62,448 nucleotides of DNA, taken from assembly GCA_001803225.1 (NCBI GenBank), contig MHBF01000200.1:1-62448 (forward strand), read 5' to 3'. Under the pieces are notes generated by a model, which worked only from the letters and a program-made list of their open reading frames with translations, was not told where the DNA came from and did not search any database. The stretch comes from Lentisphaerae bacterium GWF2_44_16. GTDB taxonomy: Bacteria > Verrucomicrobiota > Lentisphaeria > Victivallales > GWF2-45-14. Position numbers and translations under genes: made by a program. Positions within the stretch are counted from its first letter, which is position 1. Every line of letters begins with the position of its first letter. Positions 48,782 through 58,130 of the stretch are shown here, in pieces.

Positions 48782-50440
48782 TCAGGACTGCTTCATCAAT
48801 TCCTTGGCGTGAACCAGGGCGCCTTTGCCGCCGCCGAGCATACGTGAAATTTCCTTCAATCTTTTTTCGCCGGAGATGAATGATATTTTCGTTGAAGTTC
48901 TGCCGTTTTTCACATACTTTTCAACGGTGAGGTGTGTTTCCGCTTTTGAAGCGACCTGCGCGAGGTGCGATATGCAGAGAAGCTGATGAGTGCGGGAAAG
49001 CTTTTTGAGTTCCTCCCCTACGGTTACGGCTGTTTCTCCGCCGATATTCATATCTATTTCATCGAAAATCAGTACCGGCACCGAGTCGGATTCGGCAAGG
49101 ACTGTTTTCAGCGCCAGCATCACTCTGGATATTTCGCCGCTGCTGGCAATGTTTCTCAGAGGCTGTATGGCCTCGCCGGGATTTGCCGAAAAGAGAAAAT
49201 CTATTTTGTCCCACCCTTTCGTTCCGGGTTCCGTCTGAATGAAATCAACGCTGAAATCGGATTTAAGAAAACCCAGTTTTTTTAGTTCGGCGCAGAGTTC
49301 TTTTCTGAATTTTTCGGCGGCTTTTTTCCGCGCTTCGGAAAGTTTGGCGCATAAAATTTTCAATTCTGTTTCAAGTTCTTTTTCCTCCGCGTCAAGCCGT
49401 TTCCTTATATCCTCCGAGTTTTCAAATTCCATAAGGCGTTCCTTTGCCTCCGACAAGGCGGAAAACACATCATCCAGAGAGGGGCCGTAACGTCTTTTCA
49501 GTGACTGGATGGAACTTAATCTCTCTTCAAGTTCATGAAATTCCTTTTCATCGAGTTCAATATTTCCGGTGTAGCTTTCGATACCTGACGCCAGTTCGCG
49601 GACAGTCTCCGATATCCTGTCGCATTTTTCAAGCAGGGGCGAAACGCGTTCAGGGTCCATTTTTTCGAGCTGCTGCAAATCCCTGTAAACAGCGCCCATC
49701 ATCTGGGAAACGGAAGTTTCCGCTTCATTGAGGGTATTGATTGTACGGGAAGCTGTCTCTATGACATTTTTTGAATTGGCGGCGAGAGTGAAGCGCGCTG
49801 AAAGTTCCTGATCTTCAGCGGGGGCAGGGGAGACTTTCTCAATGTCTGAAATCATCATGCGCAGATGCCCGGCTTCGGCCGGAGACGGGAGACTTGAGGC
49901 GAGCTTTTCCTTTTTTTCCCTGACAGCCTTTATTTTTGCGCATATTTCAGAACACCCGTTCAGGCTTTTTTCAAGGTGCGCGTAGCTGTCAAGGACTTCA
50001 AGCTGTGCCGCCTGCCTCAGCAGTGACTGATGCTCATTTGGCCCGTGGACATCAATAAGGCAGTCCCCGACGGCTTTAAGCGTCTGGAGAGAGGCTGAAC
50101 TGTCGTTTATGAAATTACGTGTGCTGGTCGCTGTTATGACGCGCCGCAACTGAAGCTGAGGATTTTCCGGTGTGAAAGGAAGTCCGGCATCGTCCAATAT
50201 CTGGAAAATCCTTTTGGCGATGTCCTTTCTCAAGGTTATCCCGGCGCTGATTTCACAGCGTGAAGCGCCTGTCCTTATGACGTTCTTGTCGGCGCGTTCG
50301 CCCAAAAGCATGGATATGGTGCCGATGAGCACGGATTTCCCCGCGCCCGTTTCCCCGGTAATCACGTTGAAACCGGGCCCGAACTCAATATCCGCTTCCT
50401 CTACAAGCGCTAAATTTTTAATACTTATCCAGTTCAGCAT
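48782..50440 (-). CDS. recN: DNA repair protein RecN
   Basis: 552 residues. SMC-like ATPase acting in double-strand-break repair. Walker A GETGAGKSV, the RecN hallmark FINDSSASLQTLKAVGDCLIDVHGPNEHQSLL split across the head, coiled coils (about 155-360), signature IASSGEISRVMLALK, Walker B VLIFDEIDMNIGGETA, and CISHLAQVAS near the C-terminus. Normal length and all motifs intact. Convergent with devA (3-nt gap). Confidence 0.96.
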   Translation of the reverse strand: MLNWISIKNLALVEEADIEFGPGFNVITGETGAGKSVLIGTISMLLGERADKNVIRTGASRCEISAGITLRKDIAKRIFQILDDAGLPFTPENPQLQLRRVITATSTRNFINDSSASLQTLKAVGDCLIDVHGPNEHQSLLRQAAQLEVLDSYAHLEKSLNGCSEICAKIKAVREKKEKLASSLPSPAEAGHLRMMISDIEKVSPAPAEDQELSARFTLAANSKNVIETASRTINTLNEAETSVSQMMGAVYRDLQQLEKMDPERVSPLLEKCDRISETVRELASGIESYTGNIELDEKEFHELEERLSSIQSLKRRYGPSLDDVFSALSEAKERLMEFENSEDIRKRLDAEEKELETELKILCAKLSEARKKAAEKFRKELCAELKKLGFLKSDFSVDFIQTEPGTKGWDKIDFLFSANPGEAIQPLRNIASSGEISRVMLALKTVLAESDSVPVLIFDEIDMNIGGETAVTVGEELKKLSRTHQLLCISHLAQVASKAETHLTVEKYVKNGRTSTKISFISGEKRLKEISRMLGGGKGALVHAKELMKQS

Positions 50441-50518
50441 AAAATTAAAGATGCCAAATTTTAATTAATGGTGTATAGTTATAATATCAGATATTTCCCG
50501 TTAAAAACAAGCAGTGCC

Positions 50519-51079
50519 ATGAAAATGAAAAAAAATTATGTTACCTTTTACAAATCGGGCAAAGCCGCGTTTGCCCTGATATGGCATGCGGCGCCGGAAT
50601 TCAGACTTTTGAAACTTTTTCTCGAAGGAGCTGAAAGCCTTGAGAAACAGATAAATTCCCAATATCCCAACGCTTGTTCCGGAAAATCTCCTGAAGCCGA
50701 TGAACTCTCAGTGAAAATAAGGAAATATCTGGCTTCCAGCAATGATAACCTACCAATTGATATGCTTGAACTCAGCTCTCTCGGAAATTTCAAAAGAAAA
50801 ATTCTTTTCACTCTCAGGGATAAAGTTCCGCCCGGAAAGGTGATATCCTACTCTGGACTTGCCGCGAAAGCCGGATATGAAAAAGCCGCCAGAGCAACTG
50901 GAACAGTTATGAGCGGCAACCCCTTTCCTCTTTTCTTTCCATGCCACAGAGTAGTGAAAAGCGACCGGGGGATAGGGAACTTCGGGCCGGGAGTAGGTTT
51001 GAAACGTTATCTGCTTAATAAGGAGGGAGTTGTGCTTGCGGCAAAAGGAGCTGTGCCTGAGAGATATTTTGTCAAATAG
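50519..51079 (+). CDS. ogt: Methylated-DNA-[protein]-cysteine S-methyltransferase (Ogt/MGMT type)
   Basis: 186 residues from the ATG at 50519. An open frame continues upstream to 50468, but a TATAAT (50480-50485) lies in it, so the later start is preferred. Suicide repair of O6-alkylguanine. The C-terminal MGMT domain is complete: VPPGKVISYSGLAAKAGYEKAARATG (winged helix, Arg finger; split for reading), the active-site PCHRVV (Cys at position about 142) and GIGNFGPGVGLKRYLLNKEG. The N-terminal domain is short and divergent. Confidence 0.92.
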   Translation: MKMKKNYVTFYKSGKAAFALIWHAAPEFRLLKLFLEGAESLEKQINSQYPNACSGKSPEADELSVKIRKYLASSNDNLPIDMLELSSLGNFKRKILFTLRDKVPPGKVISYSGLAAKAGYEKAARATGTVMSGNPFPLFFPCHRVVKSDRGIGNFGPGVGLKRYLLNKEGVVLAAKGAVPERYFVK

Positions 51080-51149
51080 AGCATAAAGGCGCATGGCATG
51101 TAACCTGCGCTAAACTACTGACTGCAAAACAGTTTTTTGGGAAAAATTG

Positions 51150-53225
51150 ATGCTGAAAACTGAAGAAAAAAATAATGTCGCATGGGAAATGAACAGGGCT
51201 TCGGCGGAAAGTCCCTGGATGCTTTGCTGTTTATCCGGCGGCTTAAAAAAATACACGGAAGATCCCGTCTGCCCTGAAAAGGAAGCCATTGAAGTCATGA
51301 TTGAACGCCTTCCTTCCATAAGCATGATCGTTATGCCCCCATCGTCGCCGGCCACTTTGAATGCCTTGCTCCGAAAAGCCCCCGAACTTAAGAAAATCTT
51401 TGTTGCCGACAGAAACGCCAAAAGGCTGAACGCCTGGAAACAATCATACGGAGATATAAAAAATAAAGAATCCGTTGAAGTGCTGGCTCTTTCCGATGAT
51501 GACGCTGCCCTTTCTGAAAATATCATAAAAGAAAAACTTAACGCTTATACCGTTGAACTTTTCCTTGGAAAAAGCGCTGTATATATTCCGGGACGCTTCA
51601 GAAGAATTGATCCGGAATTCTCAAGCTTTCTCGAAAAGAACGTTCTGAGAGTGCAGCAGGAAGCCTGCACGGTAGCCGCTTTCAGGACCACGCGTTCATG
51701 GCATATCACCATGAATCAATTGTTCAATCTGGAATTTAAATCATCACTAAAGGCGGATTTGACGGAAGAGAACAGAAAGCAGACTGTTGTAATAGTCGGT
51801 GCCGGGCCGTCTCTGGACCTTAACGTCAATGTTTTGAAAAAATATTCTGACAAGGCAATAATAATAGCGACTGACGCCTCGTTGAAAACCCTGCTTGATA
51901 ACGGTATCACACCTGATTTTGCGGCGACACTTGAAGACCTTCACCTGAGTTGGAGATTTTTCTCGAAAAGCCTTGAAAAAAAGATACCGCTTTTTATTTC
52001 CATCGGGGCAAATCATGTGCTTGCCAGGAAATATACCGGGCCCGCAATGCTTGTTGGAACGGCTAATGCCCCGGTATGGCTCAGGGATTTGTCTGGCGGA
52101 CTGCCTGAAGTTACAACAGGGCAGTGTGTCGGGCATTTTGTTTTTCATCTTGCTGAACTTTTTGAGCCTTCTGAAATAGTAATGACAGGTTTTGATCTCT
52201 CTTTCAGGGATGGCAAATTTCATGCCGCCAACATGGCAACCCCGTATCTTAAAGACCGCCCCGAATCATTTACCGTAGTTGAAGTTGACGGGATTAACGG
52301 GACTAAGGTGAAAACCGACATAAGCATGAGTTTCTATATAAAATATTTTGAGAACGTCATCAAAAAGTGCAGCTGTCCGGTCGTAAACGCCACAGAAGGC
52401 GGGGCACTGATAAGAGGTACCCGCGTAAGTTCTCTGGAAGACGCGCTGAAAGACAAAGCGTCTAAAAAGAGAATAGGGCTTTCCCGCAACGTTGCTTTTA
52501 ACAGTAGTGAAAAAAATTCTCGGCTTTCGGAAATTGCGGAGGAAATAGACAGGATGCTGCCTGAATTTAAAAATTTTCTGGATAAAAGTGCCGGAATGTC
52601 AGAAGACAATGTTAAGAACCCGCTTTCGGGTTTTTCGCTTTCATCCCCTACTTTTACTCTTTTAAGCTCCTGCTGCAATGTCCTTCTGATTTCAAGATTC
52701 AGTGATATAGCCGGAAATTACAGCAGAGAGAAATTCAAAGAGTTCAGAGACCTTCTTCAGGAATTGCTTATCGAACTGATAGACGCTTCTAATTTTATTA
52801 AAACGGTTCTGGAGCTGAGAAATTTCAAAGCTCCGGCACAGACAAAACTGCTGGTGCTGAAACCGGAGAATATGGATATCTCAAAGTTTTCCGGCCTCTT
52901 TCAGCCAGCCAGTTCCCTTGTTATTTACGCGGAAACAGCGCTCCCTGATATATGGAGAAATATAATTGATAATAAAGTCACAAAAGTAATTTCTTTTGAC
53001 GGCAATATCATTCCTGATGTGTGGAGCGTACCTGATATCAGCGTTGTCGATATAAAAACAACTTTTGTTCCGCAATTCTATGAAAGATCATTATGGATAC
53101 CATCGTACAGTCTGGCCTGTTATGATGAAAATGTTCTTGAGCAATGGAAAAAATACGTGCCGGATGATATTAACTGTTATATACTGGGAGATGAAATCTT
53201 ATGGAAAATACCAGCGAAGAATTGA
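51150..53225 (+). CDS. MptE-like / motility accessory factor (DUF115) protein
   Basis: 691 residues from the ATG at 51150 (an in-frame TTG precedes it). Central DUF115 (MAF_flag10, 6-hydroxymethylpterin-pyrophosphokinase MptE-like) domain: VVIVGAGPSLDLNVNVLKKYSDKA (split at Leu), IIIATDASLKTLLDNGITPDF, VTTGQCVGHFVFHLAELF and IVMTGFDLSFRDGKFHA. Bacterial relatives (Maf proteins) glycosylate flagellin or related surface proteins in the cytoplasm, so a glycosyltransferase-type role is favoured over pterin synthesis. About 200 residues on each side are divergent. The 3' end overlaps the next gene by 25 nt, implying coupling with the FliM-motif repeat protein. Confidence 0.82.
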   Translation: MLKTEEKNNVAWEMNRASAESPWMLCCLSGGLKKYTEDPVCPEKEAIEVMIERLPSISMIVMPPSSPATLNALLRKAPELKKIFVADRNAKRLNAWKQSYGDIKNKESVEVLALSDDDAALSENIIKEKLNAYTVELFLGKSAVYIPGRFRRIDPEFSSFLEKNVLRVQQEACTVAAFRTTRSWHITMNQLFNLEFKSSLKADLTEENRKQTVVIVGAGPSLDLNVNVLKKYSDKAIIIATDASLKTLLDNGITPDFAATLEDLHLSWRFFSKSLEKKIPLFISIGANHVLARKYTGPAMLVGTANAPVWLRDLSGGLPEVTTGQCVGHFVFHLAELFEPSEIVMTGFDLSFRDGKFHAANMATPYLKDRPESFTVVEVDGINGTKVKTDISMSFYIKYFENVIKKCSCPVVNATEGGALIRGTRVSSLEDALKDKASKKRIGLSRNVAFNSSEKNSRLSEIAEEIDRMLPEFKNFLDKSAGMSEDNVKNPLSGFSLSSPTFTLLSSCCNVLLISRFSDIAGNYSREKFKEFRDLLQELLIELIDASNFIKTVLELRNFKAPAQTKLLVLKPENMDISKFSGLFQPASSLVIYAETALPDIWRNIIDNKVTKVISFDGNIIPDVWSVPDISVVDIKTTFVPQFYERSLWIPSYSLACYDENVLEQWKKYVPDDINCYILGDEILWKIPAKN

Positions 53226-54928
53226 AGAGGCTTACCGAACTTCCGAGTAAGGAGCTCCTGAAGGAATATACTGAAGCAAGAGAGCGTTTCAGAAAATTTC
53301 TGAAGGCATCCGGTATAAACGTCCCCGATATAATCATTGGCAACACTCAGGAAGCGGGTTTCTCCGGGAGTCAGAAATCTATTCTTCTTGACGAATTCTC
53401 AGGAGAAACTATTTCTTCTATTGATGAAACAGTCTTGACTGTTTACAGCACTGTGGATGCCTTCCTCAAACTTTTTGAAAAGATTGTCGCCAGCGATGTT
53501 TTGGAAGATATTACAGTAACTGTTGAAGGCAGAGATCCCTGTACTGCCAAGGACTTGAAAGAGCAGGTCGAAGCCGGAAAAGTTGCCAAGGACGGGCAGT
53601 TGGTAGTGGCGTCAGGTGATTTGAAAATGCTGTTGCCGGACCTCGGTGTCAAGGTTAAAGAAACCGCAAAACATGAGAAGGCTGATAAAACAGAAAAAGC
53701 CGCTGTGCTCAGTGAAGCTGATATCAAGGGCATATTTGAGCAGAAAGAAGCTCAGGATGTTCCCAAAGAAGAAAAGCCTGAAAAGGAAGAAGAAAAAGCT
53801 CCGGAACAGGAAGAGAAAAAATCTGGAGAGTTTTCTCCTGTAATAACGCAGAAGGAATATGATGAGCTTATGGGTTTGGCCAAAGTTCCAGCTCCTGAAG
53901 CTGCCGCTGCGCCGGCCGAAAAAACCGATGAACCTGTAGAAGTGAAAGCAGTGGAAGAAGCAGAGGCCGTTCCTGTACCGAAAAGTGTTAAAGAAACAAA
54001 AGTAACTCCCGAAAGCTCTGTAGCGCAGAAAGAAGAAAAAAGAACATCAGTCGAAAAAACTCCTGCCCCGGCTAAAAAGGCGGAAAGTGACACAAGTCTC
54101 CTTTCTCAAGCCGAACTTGATGCATTGCTGTCTTCGAAATCCTCAACGGCCGCTGTTGATAACGGAAAAGCTGCTGTCTCTTCTAATTCCGTTTCCCAGG
54201 CAGAACTTGATGAAGTACTGAAAGCAAGCGCTTCCGCTAAAACGGAAGCTCCGAACGCGACAACAAAGAAAGAAGAACAGGTTTCCACAGGTTCAGCCAG
54301 TTTGTCTCAGAGTGAACTGGATGCCCTTTTCTCAGCAAAGCCGGAAACAACGGAAGCGACAGCAAAGAAAGAAGAACAGGTTTCTACAGGTTCAGCCAGT
54401 TTGTCTCAGAGTGAACTGGATGCCCTTTTCTCGGGCAAAGCGGAAACAAAGGAAGCAGCAGTAAAAACAGAAAGCAAAGCTCCGGATGCCGCTGCGGTGT
54501 CCCAGTCTGAAATAGATGCCCTTCTGAATAAGGGGCCTGCTGGAAAAAGTGATGCTGCCGCAAAGACAGAAGAGCAGATTTCCATAGTTTCACAGAAAGA
54601 ACTTGATGACCTGTTGAACAATAAGAAGCCAGTGGAAGCAATTAAAAAAGATGAAAAACCAGCTGTTTCGCAAAATGAGATAGATGAGCTCTTGAATAAG
54701 CCGGTTGAACCGATAAAACAGGACATAGGAAGTGCTTCGGGCAATGGCAATTCACTTGCGTCTCAAGCTGAAGTCGATACATTGCTCAAAATACTTTCCA
54801 AGACAGGCAAGCATGATGACAAAAACACTAATGCCGAAGCTCCAGCTGAAAATACAGGGAAATCCGTAGTTTCACAGGATGAGCTTGATGCTTTATTCAC
54901 AGCATCTAACGCAAAAGATAAAAAATAG
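53201..54928 (+). CDS. Acidic repeat protein carrying about eleven FliM-like (SQxEIDALL) peptides
   Basis: 575 residues, no signal or membrane segment. N-terminal globular part (1-155, helix LLKEYTEARERFRKFLKASG and a beta-rich half). The rest is a low-complexity Ala/Glu/Lys-rich chain studded with LSQ(A/S)ELDALL-like motifs at about 169, 215, 301, 331, 368, 401, 433, 463, 489, 520 and 557. The motif matches the FliM/FliY N-terminal peptide (LSQDEIDALL) that binds phosphorylated CheY. No FliM or FliY core domain is present. Two units are also near-identical at DNA level (99-bp period). It could be a multivalent CheY-binding scaffold or sink. The 25-nt overlap with a motility-accessory gene supports a flagellar or chemotaxis context. 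Confidence 0.7.
   Translation: MENTSEELKRLTELPSKELLKEYTEARERFRKFLKASGINVPDIIIGNTQEAGFSGSQKSILLDEFSGETISSIDETVLTVYSTVDAFLKLFEKIVASDVLEDITVTVEGRDPCTAKDLKEQVEAGKVAKDGQLVVASGDLKMLLPDLGVKVKETAKHEKADKTEKAAVLSEADIKGIFEQKEAQDVPKEEKPEKEEEKAPEQEEKKSGEFSPVITQKEYDELMGLAKVPAPEAAAAPAEKTDEPVEVKAVEEAEAVPVPKSVKETKVTPESSVAQKEEKRTSVEKTPAPAKKAESDTSLLSQAELDALLSSKSSTAAVDNGKAAVSSNSVSQAELDEVLKASASAKTEAPNATTKKEEQVSTGSASLSQSELDALFSAKPETTEATAKKEEQVSTGSASLSQSELDALFSGKAETKEAAVKTESKAPDAAAVSQSEIDALLNKGPAGKSDAAAKTEEQISIVSQKELDDLLNNKKPVEAIKKDEKPAVSQNEIDELLNKPVEPIKQDIGSASGNGNSLASQAEVDTLLKILSKTGKHDDKNTNAEAPAENTGKSVVSQDELDALFTASNAKDKK
54265..54445 (+). repeat. 99-bp in-frame tandem duplication within the FliM-motif protein
   Basis: Two nearly identical DNA units begin at 54265 and 54364 (period 99 bp, 33 codons), each coding KKEEQVSTGSASLSQSELDA and the end of the motif. 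The low divergence shows recent duplication, the likely way motif number grows or shrinks. Confidence 0.8.
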
Positions 54929-54988
54929 ATTAATGCTCATCTTGCGTAATCCGATTAAAAGGCTATTTTTCTGCTTTGATGTTATTAC
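54929..54988. other. Short spacer before repeat copy 2
   Basis: Intergenic sequence between the repeat protein and the second REP-like element; no gene, promoter or clear terminator seen. Confidence 0.4.
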
Positions 54989-55047
54989 GGTTACGACAAC
55001 GCGCAACCCTCCACGATTTGTGTAGAGGGATTTGCTTCGTCAAATCC
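54989..55047 (-). repeat. REP-like structured repeat, copy 2
   Basis: Reverse-strand copy of the element at 15714-15791. Hairpin 1 (GGATTTG/CAAATCC, loop ACGAAG on the minus strand) is identical. The middle stem is CTCTAC/GTGGAG and the third is GGTTGCG/CGTAACC, each with one base changed to a G-U pair in RNA of this strand. The central loop is 7 nt instead of 26. It lies just upstream of queD. Confidence 0.75.
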
Positions 55048-55098
55048 GTCTTATGAAATTAACCAATTCCTGAATGCTAAAAAAACAGGACATGAATT

Positions 55099-55470
55099 AT
55101 GTACGAAATTGATATAGAAAGAGCTTTTTCAGCGGCGCATTGCCTGAAGGGATATAAGGGCGATTGTTCTTCACTGCACGGACACAACTGGACAGTGCAG
55201 GTAGTGGTGCAGTCCGAAGAACTTGACGAACTGGGCATTGCTGTTGATTTCAGAAAGCTCAAGAGCGAACTCGACAGTTTTCTCGACGAACTCGACCATA
55301 AAAATCTTTCCGACTTGGAATATTTTTCGAAGTTCAATCCGACCAGCGAGAGAATTGCGAAACTGGTCTTTGACAAACTCTCGGAAAAAATCAACGCTGA
55401 AGGCATCACAGTAACCCGTGTCAGGGTCTGCGAATCCCCCAGTTCCGGCGCCACTTATTACAGAAAATAA
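55099..55470 (+). CDS. queD: 6-carboxytetrahydropterin synthase (QueD/PTPS family)
   Basis: 123 residues. Zn-dependent tunnelling-fold enzyme of queuosine synthesis. Zinc-binding His in FSAAHCLKG and LHGHNW; catalytic Cys in GDCSSLHGHN (CxxxHGH); GIAVDFRKLK and LDHKNLSD with the active-site Asp-His; PTSERIAKLVF; CESPSSGATYY with the Glu that anchors the pterin. The Cys24-type arrangement favours QueD over eukaryotic PTPS. AGGA 9 nt before the ATG. No queC, queE or queF nearby. Confidence 0.92.
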   Translation: MYEIDIERAFSAAHCLKGYKGDCSSLHGHNWTVQVVVQSEELDELGIAVDFRKLKSELDSFLDELDHKNLSDLEYFSKFNPTSERIAKLVFDKLSEKINAEGITVTRVRVCESPSSGATYYRK

Positions 55471-55472
55471 TT

Positions 55473-56762
55473 CTACAATTTTGCCGCAATTTCCATGAAT
55501 TTGTCTATAAGGAACTCAGCTATATCAGGTTTGTATGGCGGCATAAAACGTCCGCATCCCTGATAAATTTCGTAGAAGCCGAAACCAGTTTTGGGTTGTG
55601 TGATATCAGAGTTTTCATCAAAGGTTTTTCGAGTTGGGAAGTAACGGCAATTTCCGTTTGCCACAGCTATGCTTACGGGAAATTTGCCGGGACTGCGTTT
55701 CTCTATTTCCCGCGCAAGTTCCGTGAACGGCTCTCCGGGGAATGCATAAAAATATAAATCCCCCATCCTCAAGACCTGCAAATCAGCGACAACATCCAAC
55801 TTATTTCCTGCTTTGACATAAAGGAGCATTTCTTCAAGGCGCTGTAACATATACAGTCTTGTATTGGTTTTACGCAATACGTCTATTATCCCGGAAATTT
55901 TATCAGGGGCATAATCCTCGCATGGAAGCTTTACCTGTTTTATAACGGCATTCATCGGGCATGAGGATATTTCAGTTTCATTACTCAGACCGTTTTTTAA
56001 GTCGTCAGTATAGCTTTCCGAAATTCTTTTCAGTTCCGTTTCGCCTTTTTCCAGATTCAAACAGCAGGGATTTGTATTTATATTCCCCGCCGCACCGTAG
56101 AGGAAAAGAACATTTTCAGCCAGTTTTTTATCAAGTATGAGCTTGTTTGCCGCACCTATCCAGTCGGCGGAAACCAGAAGCATCTCCTTGCCGAAAACCA
56201 CTCCATGCATTCCGTGATTGTGAATGAGAAGCTTGACAGTTCCATCCGGGGGAAGGCATTTTATCCAGCGTATATCGGGATCTGTCGGGCCATCTTTCTG
56301 TACCCTGTTATATCCGAGAGTTTTTTTTAGAACAGATTTTCCTGCTTTTAAAATAACTTTACTTTCATCACTTACGGCTTTTACGGCAGTATCAATCGCG
56401 GTTTTAATCCAGTTGTTTCGGAAATTCAAGTCCAGTTCCCCCCAGCCGATGCCGGGTGAAACTGTCGGCCCTGAATGTGTGTGGCTTCCCGAAACCATAA
56501 TGCCGGAAGAATCAATTTTAAGCCGTTTCACCAGTTCTCCACGGATTTCCCATGCTGCATCTGCGTCCATGGTGACCAGATCATTAGCTATAAAAATAAG
56601 CCTTTTGTTTCCGTCACTGAAGCTTGCAACACGGCAATATAAAGGGTCACGTACCCCTCTGTTCCTGCGCCCAAGAAAAGGACCGTACCCGTATAGTTCG
56701 GTAAACAATGGAACGTCTATTATATTCGATGCACAACCGAGATTCAAAATACCATTACTCAT
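55473..56762 (-). CDS. Neutral-ceramidase-like protein 1
   Basis: 429 residues, no signal peptide. Neutral/alkaline non-lysosomal ceramidase N-terminal-type domain: FIANDLVTMD, zinc-site His in SGSHTHSGP, HNHGMHGVV, and the GAAGNINTNP loop that in true ceramidases reads GDVSPN with the nucleophilic Ser. Here no Ser is at that place. The C-terminal part has YFYAFPGEPFTELAREIEKRSP typical of the family. Third of three tandem paralogues in an operon with a DegT aminotransferase. The zinc ligands suggest a metallo-amidase or hydrolase, but the ceramidase mechanism is not supported. Confidence 0.8.
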   Translation of the reverse strand: MSNGILNLGCASNIIDVPLFTELYGYGPFLGRRNRGVRDPLYCRVASFSDGNKRLIFIANDLVTMDADAAWEIRGELVKRLKIDSSGIMVSGSHTHSGPTVSPGIGWGELDLNFRNNWIKTAIDTAVKAVSDESKVILKAGKSVLKKTLGYNRVQKDGPTDPDIRWIKCLPPDGTVKLLIHNHGMHGVVFGKEMLLVSADWIGAANKLILDKKLAENVLFLYGAAGNINTNPCCLNLEKGETELKRISESYTDDLKNGLSNETEISSCPMNAVIKQVKLPCEDYAPDKISGIIDVLRKTNTRLYMLQRLEEMLLYVKAGNKLDVVADLQVLRMGDLYFYAFPGEPFTELAREIEKRSPGKFPVSIAVANGNCRYFPTRKTFDENSDITQPKTGFGFYEIYQGCGRFMPPYKPDIAEFLIDKFMEIAAKL

Positions 56763-56775
56763 AATATCAGACCTG

Positions 56776-58101
56776 TTATTTGAGAAGTTTCTTTTCCAGT
56801 TTCAGGAAAACTTCGACAAGTTCTTCATGGATTTTTCCGAAGGGCATATGACCGAGTATCATCGGTACGGTTTCGGCGGCGTAACCTGTCGCGGTTTCTT
56901 TATCGGGGGCGTAACCGAAATATTCGTTTGTTAATGACATTACGAGAGGCACGGGGGATTTTGCGGAAGCCTTCACGTCATTTTTGATTCCCTGATAAGT
57001 TTCAAAGGGGCCGCCCAGGAGCACTATCGGCCCTATGCGGAAACCCTGTATCCGGGCTGTCGGATAAGTGGGTTCGCCCTTTTCGACAAGACCTATTATT
57101 TTCCGGAGACAAGATATCATGACCATTGCCATGCGGGTATCCCTTGGTTCATCGCTGGCGTCCGCTTTTTGTATAATGCTTTCCTTTTCGGCGAGCATGT
57201 TTTTCAGATAGGCAATATCAAGTTTTTTTTCTGAAAAATTTATCTCGACTATCGCGGAATTTATCTTTTCTATTTTAACGGATTTTGCTTTTTCCAAACC
57301 GTTCCGCACGGCGTTTGCGAACCTTGCCGCTATTATGTCGAGGGCAAGCAGAGATTCCTGTTCAGTTTTGTGAACAACGCAAGTGTTGATATCTCCCTGT
57401 GCGCCCTGGAGAAAAAGACCGATTGAGCCGGGGAATTCGCGTTCAAGATTGTTCAGGGCCACGCCCGGATAATCCCCGTGAATGTAACGGCTCTGTTCAC
57501 AGCAGACCACCGGATGGCATCCGAAATAAGAGATAAAACCTCTGAGTTTTCCTCTGCTTTCGACTTTTATCACATGGCATGTAGTGTCTGTCAATTCAGG
57601 TTTTTCAGGACGCCAGTTTTCTTTAAGCACATCAGGGAGAGCGCCTGTTTTATCATACTGTCTGTTATATGCGATGCCTTCACAGGGGACTTCGGCGTGA
57701 CTGAATTCTGAATCCTGAAGATCTTGCAAGGCGTCGATGCAGGACTTGGCTATCTTGTATGGAAGTATTTCCATGTAGGGGGAATCCATCTCACCCCAAC
57801 CGTTCATTTCGGTGGTGGCGGGCCCGCTGTGAGTATGTGTGCAATGCACCATGACTGACTCGGGCGGAAGCCCGGAAGCTTCTTCGACCAGGACTTTTAC
57901 TTTGTTTATCGTGATTGACTGCAAACCGATTAAATCACAACTGACGAGCACCATTTTTTCCCCGTCATGTTCCAAGGCAAAAGACTTTGCCCATAGATTG
58001 TCCCTGACCGCGATCGAATAACGGTGCCGGTACGGCCCGAACCCGCATAATTCAACCCCTATCCTCGGCGTAATATCAACTTTAGCAAAACCGGTCTTCA
58101 T
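56776..58101 (-). CDS. Neutral-ceramidase-like protein 2
   Basis: 441 residues from the ATG at 58101; the longer frame upstream is rejected because it overlaps the preceding gene and lacks family similarity. It opens KTGFAKVDITPRIGVELCGFG, the family's usual N-terminus. Zinc-site motif HCTHTHSGPA, FGCHPVV, and loop LQGAQGDINTCV in place of the GDVSPN nucleophile loop. C-terminal PIVLLGGPFETYQGI and LTNEYFGYAPDK. No signal peptide, so intracellular or non-classically exported. Gap to paralogue 1 is 13 nt. Confidence 0.82.
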   Translation of the reverse strand: MKTGFAKVDITPRIGVELCGFGPYRHRYSIAVRDNLWAKSFALEHDGEKMVLVSCDLIGLQSITINKVKVLVEEASGLPPESVMVHCTHTHSGPATTEMNGWGEMDSPYMEILPYKIAKSCIDALQDLQDSEFSHAEVPCEGIAYNRQYDKTGALPDVLKENWRPEKPELTDTTCHVIKVESRGKLRGFISYFGCHPVVCCEQSRYIHGDYPGVALNNLEREFPGSIGLFLQGAQGDINTCVVHKTEQESLLALDIIAARFANAVRNGLEKAKSVKIEKINSAIVEINFSEKKLDIAYLKNMLAEKESIIQKADASDEPRDTRMAMVMISCLRKIIGLVEKGEPTYPTARIQGFRIGPIVLLGGPFETYQGIKNDVKASAKSPVPLVMSLTNEYFGYAPDKETATGYAAETVPMILGHMPFGKIHEELVEVFLKLEKKLLK

Positions 58102-58130
58102 ATAAAAATGTCCATTTTCGTTTAGAATTT

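Noticed and set aside
53752..54093. Minus-strand Ser/Ala-rich frames opposite the FliM-motif protein
   Set aside because: Antisense artefacts of a low-complexity Ala/Glu/Lys-rich gene.
56224..56934. 236-codon plus-strand frame across two ceramidase-like genes
   Set aside because: Antisense to two genes with clear family motifs; no similarity or ribosome-binding site.
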